From: Hysterangium stoloniferum
Taxonomy: Eukaryota; Basidiomycota; Agaricomycetes; Hysterangiales; Hysterangiaceae
Direction of reading: 5' to 3'
NCBI GenBank assembly: GCA_015178975.1
Contig: WHVD01000076.1
Location: forward strand, 186,001 to 250,000
DNA: 64,000 bases
Both the position numbers and the translations under genes were made by a program. The notes beneath the pieces were generated by a model that worked only from the letters and a program-made list of their open reading frames with translations, was not told the DNA's origin and made no database searches. Below, one piece after another: positions 32,805 to 43,714 of this stretch. Position 1 is the stretch's first letter; each line of letters opens with the position of its first letter.

Positions 32805-33060
32805 ACAGAGAGTTCTTGAATCTCTGGGTAATAATCTCTAGGATTTTCATCATTTTCATCATCTGAGTCCAAATCATGAGCAAGATCTGGTAGAGGTTCT
32901 TCCTCAAAGTCATCAAGAAAGCCCACCAAGGTGAGAGATCCATCTTCTTCATCCACAATAAATGCTTCCTCATACATCCTTTCATTGCTTTGATCTAGAT
33001 TGAGAGAAACTGGTTTGTAATTGAAGTCATCATCATCTGGGACATCCTTGATTGTTCACT
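32805..33060 (-). pseudogene. Acidic coding-like segment, unrecognised
   Basis: A minus-strand frame ending near 32810 reads VPDDDDFNYKPVSLNLDQSN, then MYEEAFIVDEEDGSLTLVGF and LDSDDENDENPRDYYPEIQ before a stop. Its composition and the DENDENPRDYYPE tail slightly recall the C-terminus of Iwr1/SLC7A6OS-type proteins, but I cannot confirm this. No upstream exon is recognised up to 33330. It could be a last-exon relic. The rest of 32641-33634 shows no gene. Confidence 0.25.
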
Positions 33061-33634
33061 GAGGGCTTTTTTTGTGCCTTGGATCCAAGGTTTTTGATGT
33101 GAGATTGTGCAGCTTTAGTTAGACTTCTGAGGCATGGTAGTAGAACTGTGCAACTGCATGTTTGCTACTGTGCTGCTTATGTAATGCGGCCTGTGATCAA
33201 GTGCACAGCTTACTGCACAAGTATATGTGCAACTATACCCTCTTTTTCTTAGGAGAATTTTTATGTAAGTAATATAGGTACATATGTTTGAATTTAATAC
33301 AGTTTTCTTTCCCAATTGTAGGCCCTTACAACAAGGCTGCCCAATATATCATGTGATGATTATGTAAGCGGCCAATGGTGACAGTGTCGAAATTTTGAAA
33401 ATCTCATAATCACATGGAAATGCATTTTAAGCATTCAGAGACTCAAAAAAAAAAAAGTCAAAATTTGTAAGTCCTACTACTTGGCAAGGGTGAATTATTT
33501 TTCAAGTTTTAAACCTGAGAACTGGAGGAATGGATCCCAACTCCACTTCCCTGGGCTTTAATTACAGATTATCTATGTTGTGGAAGCACAGAAAGAAGTG
33601 CGAGTAGGTCACTTTTTTGCTTACATAAACAGGT

Positions 33635-34475
33635 TGTTACGACCGGACAATCCCGCCAGACTCCGGGCACTAACCCATACGCCCCCACGCGCTACAAGCA
33701 CCAATCATCTGTTTATCGGATTTCCCGCCCAGACTCCGTTACGTCAAGACTCATTACGTTCAACCTCATTACGACACATATCAGTCACCGGATTTCCCCT
33801 GGACTCCATCTCTGTCTATGTCCATCTTCGTCCCACGCATCAGTCACTGGACCCCACTTAGAATCCCATCACTGCTCTAATCGAGCCCCATTCCTGTTTT
33901 AGTCAAATGACCTGTCACGATTTAGGACTCCGCTCCCGCTCCATTTCCCGTTATGGGTTATGCTTTTTCACGATTTGGACTCCACTCCGTTCTGTTCCGT
34001 TCCTAACACCAATTTGGTGTTTACTATTCCCGTTTCATGTTTTGTTAGTTTCGTTTCGCCATTACTGGATTTGGTATGTCATTCACTCCATGGTCTATAT
34101 AAACTGGCAGATGTTGTACATACAATCCAGTCAGAAAATTAGCTTAGATTTCCCCCAGTAATCTAATAACATTTTCCACTCTTAAAACCTTGCTTGATTC
34201 ACATCGCTCACACTAGTCGGAGCCCCCGGGCTCCGGCGCATCTATCTCTCTCAACCAACTCGACTCATGACCCACGACCTCCAACTTACGACCCACGACC
34301 CCCGACTTACAACCTACGACCCATGAACCCCACCCGAACTCCCCGGGATCCCCGTCCATCCATTTGAAATTGGACAACACGATCTAGCGAGGGCGCAGCC
34401 TATAAGCTGAAGCCAAGTCCTACCGGATATCCCACGGGTTTCTCCAGAAACCCAGCCTGTGTGTGTATCCTAACA
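33635..34475 (+). mobile_element. Solo LTR, TGTTACGACCGG family, TSD CAGGT
   Basis: 841 bp, TGTTACGACCGG ... ATCCTAACA, flanked by CAGGT at 33630-33634 and 34476-34480. R/U5 core at 34402-34414. The segment 34481-34713 after it shows no gene. Confidence 0.93.
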
Positions 34476-34718
34476 CAGGTGCCAAACTAAAGTGACGCCT
34501 ACCTTAGTAATTAATGACCCAACCCTCACCAAATTATCTGTGTCAACCCTTGTCACTTCCTCTAAACCAATGTTCCTACTTCCCCGGAACCTGTTGGACT
34601 CCCTGCATTTGTATACATGCTTCAGTAATCCATTTCTAGACTATGTACATATATTGGATATTCCAACTCAATTCCTTTGTCCCACATTGTTAGGACTGGG
34701 AAAACTGCTGGGACCTGG

Positions 34719-36352
34719 TGTTACAACCGTGTCGCAACCCTATCGGTCCCGAGGTTATCGCCATTTTATCAATGTTCTCAAGTCGCCATCTCGGAAACCA
34801 TCAGCCCCCAAGCTGACGAATGTTTTCGCGAAGAATCAAACTCCGTTTACGCCCACATCAAAATCACTCGTATTGTCTGGTCAAACTTTGATACGTCCCC
34901 TTTTATTATGTTGATCCGTTCAATCTTATGTTTCACATATGTCTATCTATATTTGTAGTCCTTGAACCATTTCCTTTCATCGTAATCCCACTCTCGGTTA
35001 TCATCGGCCTCCGAACTAATCGTAAACTTCCCGTTCCTAGTCAAGCTTAATGCTAATACCGTTTTCCGCCCTTCTCCCCATTAGTATTTTCTAGACGCCT
35101 GTTACTTGTATATGAACCCGCTGTAGTTGTAGTTACTAGGCAATCAGAATATCGTCTCAGAATACCCTCATACATCTGTAGCAGTCTCATACTAAGAATC
35201 CCCCATCCGCCTTCGCATGCGCTCGCCCACTCTCGGCCCCGACCCCTTGGCCCGACACTTGACTTGTCCTTTGGTTCTGATCGGTATTTCACTGAAAGGT
35301 GTTATGACCGTGTCGTAACCCATGTCGCAACCCGACGGTCCCCGAGAATACTACAGTCTATCGATGTTCCAAGTTATTGATCAAGTCATCATTTCGGCAA
35401 CCTTCGGAATACCGACACTGACGTATACCTTCACGGCGATCAAACCTCATTTACGCCCCTGTCAAAATATACTCGTACCATCTGGTTATGCTTTGATACG
35501 TCCCCTTTCATTATGATGATCCGTTTTACTCTATGTTTCTCATATGCCCATATATACTTGTAGTCCGTGGACTATTCCCTTTTCTCGTAATCCCGCTCTC
35601 GGCTAAATCTCGGCTTCTGATCTTATCGTAACTTTCCAGTTTCTAGTCAAGTCTATTCGTCAATAGTGTTTCTGCTCTTCCCTTAGTTAGTAGTTTCTAG
35701 ACGCCGACAACTTGTATATAAACATGCTGTAAATGTAGTTATCAGACAATCAGAATATCGACTTAGATACCCCTCTAATTTCCGACTCCATTATCTATTC
35801 ACGACCACCACATTCCGACTCCATCCAATTTACGATTCAATCTACATGTACGACTTCAACCTCTAATCTCCGACTCTCTCAGTCTCTGACTCTCTCAGTC
35901 TCCGACTCTCTCAGTCTCTGACTCTCTCAGTCTCTGACTCTCTCAGTCTCTGACTCCCTCAGTCTCCGACTCTTAGTCTCCGACTCTTCATCTCTGACTC
36001 TCCAACCCAACCCTCGACTTATCCTTCATTTTCCGATCGGTAGTTTACCAAGAGGTTTACTTGACAGGACTAGTTTCTGCCTGCCCGAAATTTAAGGACA
36101 CCCGACAGTAACTTGCGAGGGGGCAGCACATAAGCTGAAGCCAAGTCCTTCTGTTTGGTCCCTGTCGGCCAGCCGACATCTGTCAGTTTCTGCTCTTAAC
36201 AAAAGGTTCTTCTTAGGACTTAGTCTTCGCCCGTCTGAAATTTAAGGACACCCTACGGATATTTGCGAGGGTGCAGCACATAAGCTGAAGCCAAGTCCTT
36301 CCGATCAGTCCCTGTCGGCCACCAACATTTAGTCAGTTTTCAGTTCTTAACA
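34719..36352 (+). repeat. Element A 5' LTR, interrupted by a solo LTR
   Basis: Native parts are 34719-35299 and 36207-36352. TATA box TATATGAA at 35109-35116; predicted RNA start AATCAGAATAT at 35142-35152, 33 bp downstream. R/U5 core at 36280-36292. Confidence 0.92.
35300..36201 (+). mobile_element. Solo LTR nested in element A's 5' LTR, TSD AAAGG
   Basis: 902 bp, TGTTATGACCGTGTCG ... CTCTTAACA, flanked by AAAGG at 35295-35299 and 36202-36206. A related but longer LTR subfamily: TATATAAA at 35715, AATCAGAATAT at 35748-35758, R/U5 core at 36130-36142. A CTCTCAGTCTCTGA microsatellite-like run lies at about 35875-35975. Confidence 0.93.
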
Positions 36353-36354
36353 GT

Positions 36355-36365
36355 ATATTCTGATT
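36355..36365 (+). other. Element A primer site, complementary to its own RNA 5' end
   Basis: ATATTCTGATT, two bases after the LTR end, is the exact reverse complement of AATCAGAATAT in R (35142-35152; also 43053-43063 in the 3' LTR). This is the Tf1-type self-priming layout. No tRNA-like TGG site is present. Confidence 0.8.
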
Positions 36366-36390
36366 TCACACTCGCATTTTCCGTTTAATC

Positions 36391-37548
36391 ATGCCTCCGA
36401 GGAAAAATGCCAAGCCTAGCGGCGAAGCAGAATCTTCCACTCTCAAGTCTCCTTTCCTGTATACAGCCCGAGCTACTCAGAGAACCCCGCTACCAGAAAC
36501 CTCCGAAGAATCTCGCTTTGTGGAGATTACCGGCGATGCTGAAGAAGCAACTGAAGCAGCCGAACCCGAAGCAACTGAAGAGATTAACAATCAACCAGTT
36601 TCGGAACACGAACCCGAGGATGGTGACCAACCTCAGGCTAGTAGTTCCAAGAAGTCTGCAAAAAAGAAACCGGCTCTCGACCCTGAAGAGACATGGGAAT
36701 TGTTTTCAGGTACTCTAGGATCCCTTAACGAATTCCTTAGAAGCAATATCAAGGAAAAGGAACCTGGACAAACCCGAGTCAACAAGCCCGAGCCATTCAC
36801 TGGCTCAAACCCGAAGAAATTGCCGACATTTCTTATGCAATGTCGATTCAATTTTCGGGACCACCCGGCTGCATTTGCAATGGATGACCGAAAGGTAAAC
36901 TTTGCACTCTCATACCTTAAGGATTCCGCAGCAGCCTGGTTTGAACCCGCATTCTCTGGCCTCACCTCTGAAGACCCCGATTGGCTTCACGATTGGGATG
37001 CCTTTGTCGAGGAACTCGAAACCAACTTCGGTCCCTACAACCAAACTGGCGATGCTGAAACTGCGCTCTCTAATCTCAAAATGAAAGACACTCAGCGCAT
37101 CACCGATTATATCATCCAGTTCAACAACCTCACTGCGCATTGCGACTGGGGCGATTCGGCCCTCCATTACCAGTTTTACTCCGGCCTTCCGTCTCGCCTC
37201 AAAGATGAAGTTTCCAAAGGAGAGACCGGCAAGCTGAAGACCCTCCCTCTCATGTGTCTGAAAGCCCAAAATGCAGATGCCCGATACTGGGAACGATGTT
37301 CGGAAATTAGTCGTGAAAACCCCTCGGACAAAAAATCATTGGACAATAAGAACGCCAACAAGTCTGGTAATCAAAACACCAACAACAGTGGCAACTTGAC
37401 CTCCGATAAGAAGTCCGAAAACAAAGGGACTAATGACAAAAAAGGCAAGGGAAAACAGTCGAATAAGTCTCAAGACAAAGACAAACCCGACTTAACTGGC
37501 AAACTCGGCTCCGATGGCAAGCTCCTACCACAGGAAAACCAACACTGA
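36391..37548 (+). CDS. Element A Gag (capsid)
   Basis: 385 codons starting [20 protein letters not shown]. An acidic N-terminus is followed by the Gag/UBN2 capsid region ([60 protein letters not shown]) and a lysine/asparagine-rich tail. The frame ends with TGA at 37546-37548, just before the zinc knuckle. In element C the knuckle ([19 protein letters not shown]) is in frame and the matching codon is CAA. A former CGA explains both, so the Gag shown is probably truncated before its nucleocapsid part. Gag builds the particle that packages element RNA. Confidence 0.9.
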   Translation: MPPRKNAKPSGEAESSTLKSPFLYTARATQRTPLPETSEESRFVEITGDAEEATEAAEPEATEEINNQPVSEHEPEDGDQPQASSSKKSAKKKPALDPEETWELFSGTLGSLNEFLRSNIKEKEPGQTRVNKPEPFTGSNPKKLPTFLMQCRFNFRDHPAAFAMDDRKVNFALSYLKDSAAAWFEPAFSGLTSEDPDWLHDWDAFVEELETNFGPYNQTGDAETALSNLKMKDTQRITDYIIQFNNLTAHCDWGDSALHYQFYSGLPSRLKDEVSKGETGKLKTLPLMCLKAQNADARYWERCSEISRENPSDKKSLDNKNANKSGNQNTNNSGNLTSDKKSENKGTNDKKGKGKQSNKSQDKDKPDLTGKLGSDGKLLPQENQH

Positions 37549-37562
37549 ATGGACAACAACCT

Positions 37563-40500
37563 TTGTTTGTTGTGTGCAGATCCCGGACACCGAGTCACTG
37601 CATGCCCAAAAGCCATAAAGGCCCGATCAGCCAATACGGCCACGACCTCACCACCGGCCAAGCCGGCTGCCGAGTCGAAAAAAGATTAAGCAACTCTCTG
37701 GATTCCATGCGTTTGGAGAGTTGCGTTGAATCTCCTCGCACACCGGAAAATTGTCATCTTAACGCATCCGCCTTGTATGATCCTAATTCTTTGTTCATAA
37801 ATCTTACTTCGGAACCTCTTGGGAGTTTCACTTTTCGAGCTCTCATAGATTCAGGTTCAACCCATTGTTTTATAGATACAGGTTTTTCCCGAAAAAATCA
37901 GTTAAAAACCTATGCAATAGATCCGATTCTGCTCCGACTCTTTGATGGTACCTCAAACTTCGTAATCTCACAAGCCTGCAAACTCCGACTTCGGTTCCCA
38001 TGTGGAACCTTTCAGACAGTTACGTTTTTTGTAACACAGTTGGACCCGAGTTGCTCTGTGGTTCTAGGACATAACTGGCTCACCTGCTACAATCCGTTGA
38101 TTGATTGGGTATTGGGCAGTATCCATTTCCGAACCCCATCGGCACCCGATACAACTGGTCCGTTTCCGCCTGTTTTGGCAAATATGGCCTCTACAGCACC
38201 TCCGGCCCCCGTGGCAAATCCAAGCTCTCCGCCGCCCGTCTCTCTAATAAATGCTGCAGCTTTTATGAGGGCCATCAAGTTGGACAGCTCCCGAGCATTT
38301 ACAGTCAATCTTAAAGTTGATGAAGTCACCGGTCGCTTTGCATCCCCGGTGGCTGAACCGATCGCAGATTTGGAAGGTGTTCCCAAAAAATACCATGAAT
38401 TTGCAGATGTCTTCAGTAAACAAAAAGCCGATCGACTTGCCCCTCATAGGCCTTACGATTTGAAAATTGATATTGAAGATGATTCACATCCGCCCCTAGG
38501 CCCAGTTTATCCTCTCTCACAGTCCGAATTATCGGCTATTCGAGATTTCTTGGATGAACATTTGGCTATAGGTTTCATCCGACCCTCAAAGTCTCCTTAT
38601 GGAGCCCCTGTCCTATTCGTCCAGAAAAAAGACGGTTCCCTTCGACTTTGCGTTGACTTTCGAGGACTAAATGCGATCACCTGAAAAGACAAGTACCCAT
38701 TACCACTAATTTCCAATTTACTCGATGCCCCTCGGAAGGCCCAAATCTATACAAAGATAGATCTCAAGCATGCCTATCATTTGGTTCGGATCGCCAAAGG
38801 CGACGAATGGAAAACGGCTTTTCGCACTCGCTATGGTTCTGTTGAATGGTTAGTAATGCCTTTCAGCCTCACCAATGCTCTGTCGGTCTTTCAACGTTTT
38901 ATCAATGACATCTTTTCCGACCTCCTCAATGTTTTTGTCATTGTGTACTTAGATGACATCCTCATATTCTCCGAAGATCCTACACTTCATGACGAACACG
39001 TTCGTGAAGTTCTCCAAAGACTCCGAAAACATGGTCTTTTTGCGAATGGTAAAAAATGTTCTTTTGATGTCGACACAGTTGAGTATTTAGGTTTTATGAT
39101 GGGACCTGACGGTCTCTGCATGGACAACTCTAAGATTCAAGTCATCCAAGATTGGCCGGAACCCTGAAAGGTTAAGGATATTCAATCCTTTTTAGGCTTC
39201 ACCAATTTTTATCGTCGTTTCATTCACAACTACTCAAAAATTACCGTTCCGCTCACTCGTCTTACTTGTAAAGATGCCCTGTGGAATTTCTCCAAAGAAT
39301 GCCAATCGGCATTCCAAGAATTGAAAAGTGCGTTTACATCTGCCCCTATCTTGTCGCACTGGAAGCCCGACGTTCAACTCATCGTGGAAACTGATGCTTC
39401 GGACTATGCACTCGCGGCAATATTGTCCATTCTGGACACCGATGGTGAAGTACACCCAGTAGCTTTTCTGTCTCGCACATTCTCGGCGCCCGAACTCAAC
39501 TATGATGTTCACGATAAAGAACTACTCGCAATATTTGAAGCTTTCAAGACATGGCGACATTATTTGGAAGGCTCGGCCCACCCGGTAGATGTTATTACAG
39601 ACCACAAAAATTTAGTTTACTTTTCAACCACAAAACCTCTCACCCATCGACAAGCTCGATGGTCCGAATACCTCTCTGCTTTCAACATGGTAATTTGCTT
39701 CCGTCCTGGCTGCCTTGGTGGAAAACCTGACGCTATGACTAGACGATGGGACGTCTATCCTAAAGAGGGGAGTAGCGACTACGCCACAGTTAACCCGCAT
39801 AATTTCAAGCCTATGTTTCATTGGAACAACTGTCCGCGTCTATCCAAGCCACTTACCTCATTCATCCAGTCTTGCGAAGTGTTATCCTTATGGATACCGA
39901 AAAGTTACATCAAGATATACTATCGGCAATTCCATTAGACCCAGTCACCAAAGCACACCTCAATAACCTGTCCGACCCTGATCAACCCCGATGGTCATTA
40001 GACTCACAAGGTTTCATTAGACTTGACAATCACATTTATGTACCGGACTCCGACACCCTTCGGCTGCGAATCCTACAACATAAGCACGACCACCCAATCT
40101 CGGGACATTTCGGCCTCAATAAGACCCTCTCACTTATTAGAAGAGAATATACATGGCCCGGCATCTGAGATTTTGTTAAGCACTATTGTAAATCCTGTAC
40201 TACGTGTTTATGCTCTAAATAACAGCGACACAAACCATATGGCCTACTCAAACAATTACCGATACCGGAAAAACCTTGAAACTCAATTTCTATGGATTTC
40301 ATCGAGCACCTACCGGCATCCGAAGGACACACAGCAATCCTAGTTGTTGTGGATCGGCTCTCAAAGCAAAGTATTTTCATTCCAACATATGACACGATAA
40401 CATCTGTACAGTTAGCTGAATTATTCATCACCCATGTATTTTCCAAGCATGGCGTTCCATCGCATGTCACATCCGATCGTGGATCCGAGTTTGTCTCTCA

Positions 40501-41374
40501 CTTCTTTAGGTCACTCAGAAAAGCACTAGACATGAAGCTACATTTCACTTCGGGCTATCACCCGGAAGGCGATGGACAAACCGAACGCATGAATCAAACC
40601 TTGGAGCAATACATCCGTGTCTATTGCACCTATCAACAAGACAATTGGAAATCACTACTACCGCTAGCCGAATTCGCATATAACAACGCACCAAATGCCA
40701 CTACTGGCATTTCACCTTTCTTCGCAAATAAAGGCTATAACCCCAACATCGCAATCCACCCGGAACGTGATCTCGCATCCGCCCGTGCTCAAGACTTTGT
40801 TACAAACCTTGACGAGCTTCATCAAGAACTTCGTAAAACTATCGCAATGGCTCAAGAACGATACCAACGGTCTGCGGATAAAAACCGACTTCCGCCTCCT
40901 GATTTCAAGATCGGAGACCGAGTATTCGTTAAAGCTGAGTTTTTCCGAACTACTAGACCTTCTAAGAAGCTCTCTGAAAAATATTTAGGTCCTTTTGAAG
41001 TTATAGCACAAGCCGGCACGCTTTCATGGACGCTTCGGCTCCCCGACAACATGCGTGCAGTGCACCCGGTATTTCATGTATCTATGTTAGAACCTTGTGT
41101 TCCTAACAGTATACCGGATCGCATACAACCACCACCTCCACCTGTGATTATTGATGGGGAACCCGAATTCGAGATATCAGAGATTCTAGACTCAAAAATC
41201 GACAATTGTTGACGCTCATGCAAATTACTTTATTTGGTCAAATGGGCTGGCTATGAAGGAACAGATGAAGAAACTTCATGGATCCTAGCTACCGAGCTCG
41301 GTAATGCCTCGGAAATCGTTTTAGGTTTTCACCAAGCTTATCCGAATAAACCCGGTCCTCTCAATTCTTTATAA
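37563..41374 (+). pseudogene. Element A Pol: protease, RT, RNase H, integrase, chromodomain
   Basis: Zinc knuckle remnant at 37563-37610, protease [15 protein letters not shown] (about 37830-37875) and [19 protein letters not shown] runs from [20 protein letters not shown] with YLDD at 38946-38957; RNase H has ETDASDYALAAILS and [11 protein letters not shown]; integrase has the HHCC finger at about 40079-40205, then MDFIEHL, SDRGSEF and GQTERMNQT; the chromodomain is at about 41160-41370 (LVKWAGYEGTDEETSW). In-frame TGA stops lie at 38682, 39165, 40168 and about 41212, all at positions where element C or the context has CGA; a frame slip lies near 39820. Pol copies and integrates the element. 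This copy is inactive. Confidence 0.93.
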
Positions 41375-41680
41375 GTCTATCACATGGGATCTGACCCTTT
41401 TCCGACTATGCCTTATGTTTTCATGCTATGATTTGTTTGTTTTAAAGAAAAGCCGATATATTTTTACTATTGAAGTTTCTCCCTCTACAACTTCTCCCTC
41501 CTCCCCAGCCTCCGAACCCTCCTCCGCACCGACAGCCACCGATACCACACCACCGACCTTTTCCGACACCCCAATCTCGTGCCCATTTCCATCGCAACTC
41601 GAGACTTCCAAATACTGCTCAAGTTGACCACCGAGAGACTCGATAACACTGGTCTGTTTCTCCACCCCGACGCCCAAGAG

Positions 41681-42401
41681 TCACAATTGCTCGGTTATGA
41701 ACCCTTGTTGTTGCAACGTCTCGTATCGGAACCGACTCGTCTCCGAGAAGTACGTCTGCATAAGGTGGTTTTGCTCTTCTAGAGCATCGGCCTGTCGCTC
41801 CTGGAACGAACCATCAGCCCCCGGGAAGACACACCCAAGCTTCTGATCGGTGCACTCTTGACAAGTGCGGCCCCGACCATTGGCCCGGGGATGACAGGTT
41901 CGACCCCGTTTAATGCACTGATTGCACTTAGGGTCATTTTCAGGCCCCACCTTGGGGGCCTGCTTTTGTTTTATAGGAAAATTGTTTAGAAAAAGTTTTT
42001 ACTTAGGTACACCGAACCCACCTTGGGGCTCGACGGCCCCGGAGCATCCTCCTCGTCCTCCTCTCCCTCTTTGTCATCGGACTCTGAAGGTGTCACAGCC
42101 TTGCGCTAACAAATATTGTCAGTAAGGTTCGCAAAAGATACCAGAGCCGACTTACCTTTCCCTCCCACTTCTTTTTCGCTGCCTCCTCCCACGCCTGATC
42201 GGCCTCCTGCTGCTTGTTCTTTGCAAGCACTGCTTCCCAGTGCTTGCACGCGGCCTCTTCTGCCACCTGTTTCTTCTCCTCGGCCTCGATGGCCGCCAAC
42301 TCCTCCTTCTCCTTCCGCTCCTCCTCTTCACGTGCCCTTTTCTTCTGCTCGAGTATACGCCGACGCTCCTTCGCATTTGCCGTACCACTCGGCGCTGACA
42401 T
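41681..42401 (-). CDS. Antisense spliced zinc-cluster gene inside element A
   Basis: Three exons on the strand opposite pol: 42401-42156 (82 codons), 42099-42022 (26 codons) and 41950-41681 (89 codons plus stop), all in phase. Introns are GTAAGT...GCAAG (42155-42100) and GTGGGT...CCAAG (42021-41951). Exon 1 is a charged helix (AKERRRILEQKKRAREEEER), probably coiled coil. Exon 2 is acidic. Exon 3 holds CNQCIKRGRTCHPRANGRGR then TCQECTDQKLGC, i.e. CX2CX6CX10CX2CX6C, close to the fungal Zn2Cys6 cluster. An in-frame ATG 18 codons upstream (42455) is an alternative start. The gene has no stops although pol of the same element has several. It could be a DNA-binding regulator carried by the element; function is inferred. 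Alternatively it is a captured host gene. Confidence 0.6.
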
Positions 42402-42615
42402 GGGCGCAACTGTTAACCTAACCGGGAATGGTTTTGACCCCGAGCCTATGGTCATGGTGGTTAAGGGAAGAGAAGTAAAATTTCAAGTGCCAGGACCCCT
42501 CAAATTTTTATATGTAAAATTTTGCCGAGTCACATGATGTTTTGACACACCCAGCCATACCCGACAAGTTTTTACGTATGGGATCTAGATTTTCAGCCTC
42601 CTTGGGATTTCGGCC

Positions 42616-42629
42616 AAAAGGGGAGATAC
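42616..42629 (+). other. Element A polypurine tract
   Basis: AAAAGGGGAGATAC directly before the 3' LTR; the start site for plus-strand cDNA in LTR elements. Confidence 0.7.
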
Positions 42630-43356
42630 TGTTACGACCGTGTCGCAACCCTATCGGTCCCGAGGTTATCGCCATTTTATCAACGTTCTCAAGTCGCCAT
42701 CTCGGAAACCATCGGCCCCCAAGCTGACAAATGTTTTCGCGAAGAATTAAACTCCGTTTACGCCCACGTCAAAATAACTTGTATTGTCTGGTCAAACTTT
42801 GATACGTCCCCTTTTATTATGTTGATCCGTTCAATCTTATGTTTCACATATGTCTATCTATATTTGTAGTCCTTGAACCATTTCCTTTTATCGTAATCCC
42901 GCTCTCAGTTATCATTGGCCTCTGAACTAATCATAAACTTCCCGTTCCTAGTCAAGCTTAATGCTAATACCGTTTTCCGCCCTTCTCCCCATTAGTATTT
43001 TCTAGACGCCTGTTACTTGTATATGAACCCACTGTAGTTGTAGTTACTAGGCAATCAGAATATCGACTCAGAATACCCTCATACGTCTGTAGCAGTCTCA
43101 TACTAAGAATCCCCCATCCACCTTCGCGTGCGCTCGCCCACTCATGGCCCCGACCCCTTGGCCCGACACTTGACTTGTCCTTCAGTTCCGATCGGTATTT
43201 CGCCGAAAGGTTCTTCTTAGGACTTAGTCTTCGCCCGTCTGAAATTTAAGGACACCCTACGGATATTTGCGAGGGCGCAGCACATAAGCTGAAGCCAAGT
43301 CCTTCCGATCGGTCCCTGTCGGCCACTGACATTTAGTCAGTTTTCAGTTCTTAACA
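42630..43356 (+). repeat. Element A 3' LTR
   Basis: 727 bp, TGTTACGACCGTGTCG ... AGTTCTTAACA. R start AATCAGAATAT at 43053-43063. The R/U5 block stem is AAGGAC (43248-43253) with GTCCTT (43299-43304), core ATAAGCTGAAGCC at 43284-43296. Confidence 0.95.
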
Positions 43357-43714
43357 CCTGGTTCCTACATACAGTGACTCAAAAAACCCTTCCAATGTTT
43401 GGTACTTCAGATGTATATCCTTGATAACTCAGAGGATAAAATTGCAAGAATATCAAGAATATTTGTGAATATGCTCATGTCTAGATTGTTGAAATACAAT
43501 GCCATTACATAGCTCCAAATATGGAAATACTACATATATATATACAGGAGACTCATTGGAAGGGTTTTTTGGCTGACAACTCTGACTCACAAAACTACTT
43601 ATATTCAGTACTTAGTATAGCCACCCTTTGCCTTCAACACAGCTGCAACCCTCCTGGGCATACTCTCAATCAACTTCTGACACACCTCTGTATCAATCTT
43701 GTTCCATTCCTCCT

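Larger units (their letters stand above)
34719..43356 (+). mobile_element. Gypsy chromodomain retrotransposon A, complete
   Basis: Target duplication CCTGG at 34714-34718 and 43357-43361. The 5' LTR is 34719-36352 (727 bp once the nested solo LTR and its duplication are removed) and the 3' LTR is 42630-43356 (727 bp). Order: LTR, self-complementary primer site, gag, pol (PR-RT-RH-INT-chromodomain), an antisense gene, purine tract, LTR. Differences between the LTRs are mostly CpG/TpG and CpG/CpA. At least four in-frame stops disable pol. Confidence 0.95.

Noticed and set aside
36870..37270. Min-strand open frames opposite element A gag (for example 36910-37269)
   Set aside because: They are shadows of gag and are repeated opposite the element C gag only because the sequence is homologous. 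No splice or domain evidence.
42116..42537. Plus-strand serine- and proline-rich frames around 42.1-42.5 kb
   Set aside because: They are mirror frames of the antisense exon 1, whose charged-helix reading and splice sites make better sense.
43230..43310. Hammerhead or similar self-cleaving ribozyme in the R/U5 block (GAAA and CTGAAG present)
   Set aside because: The CTGANGA core and the matching three-stem order are not met. I keep only the claim of a conserved stem-loop.
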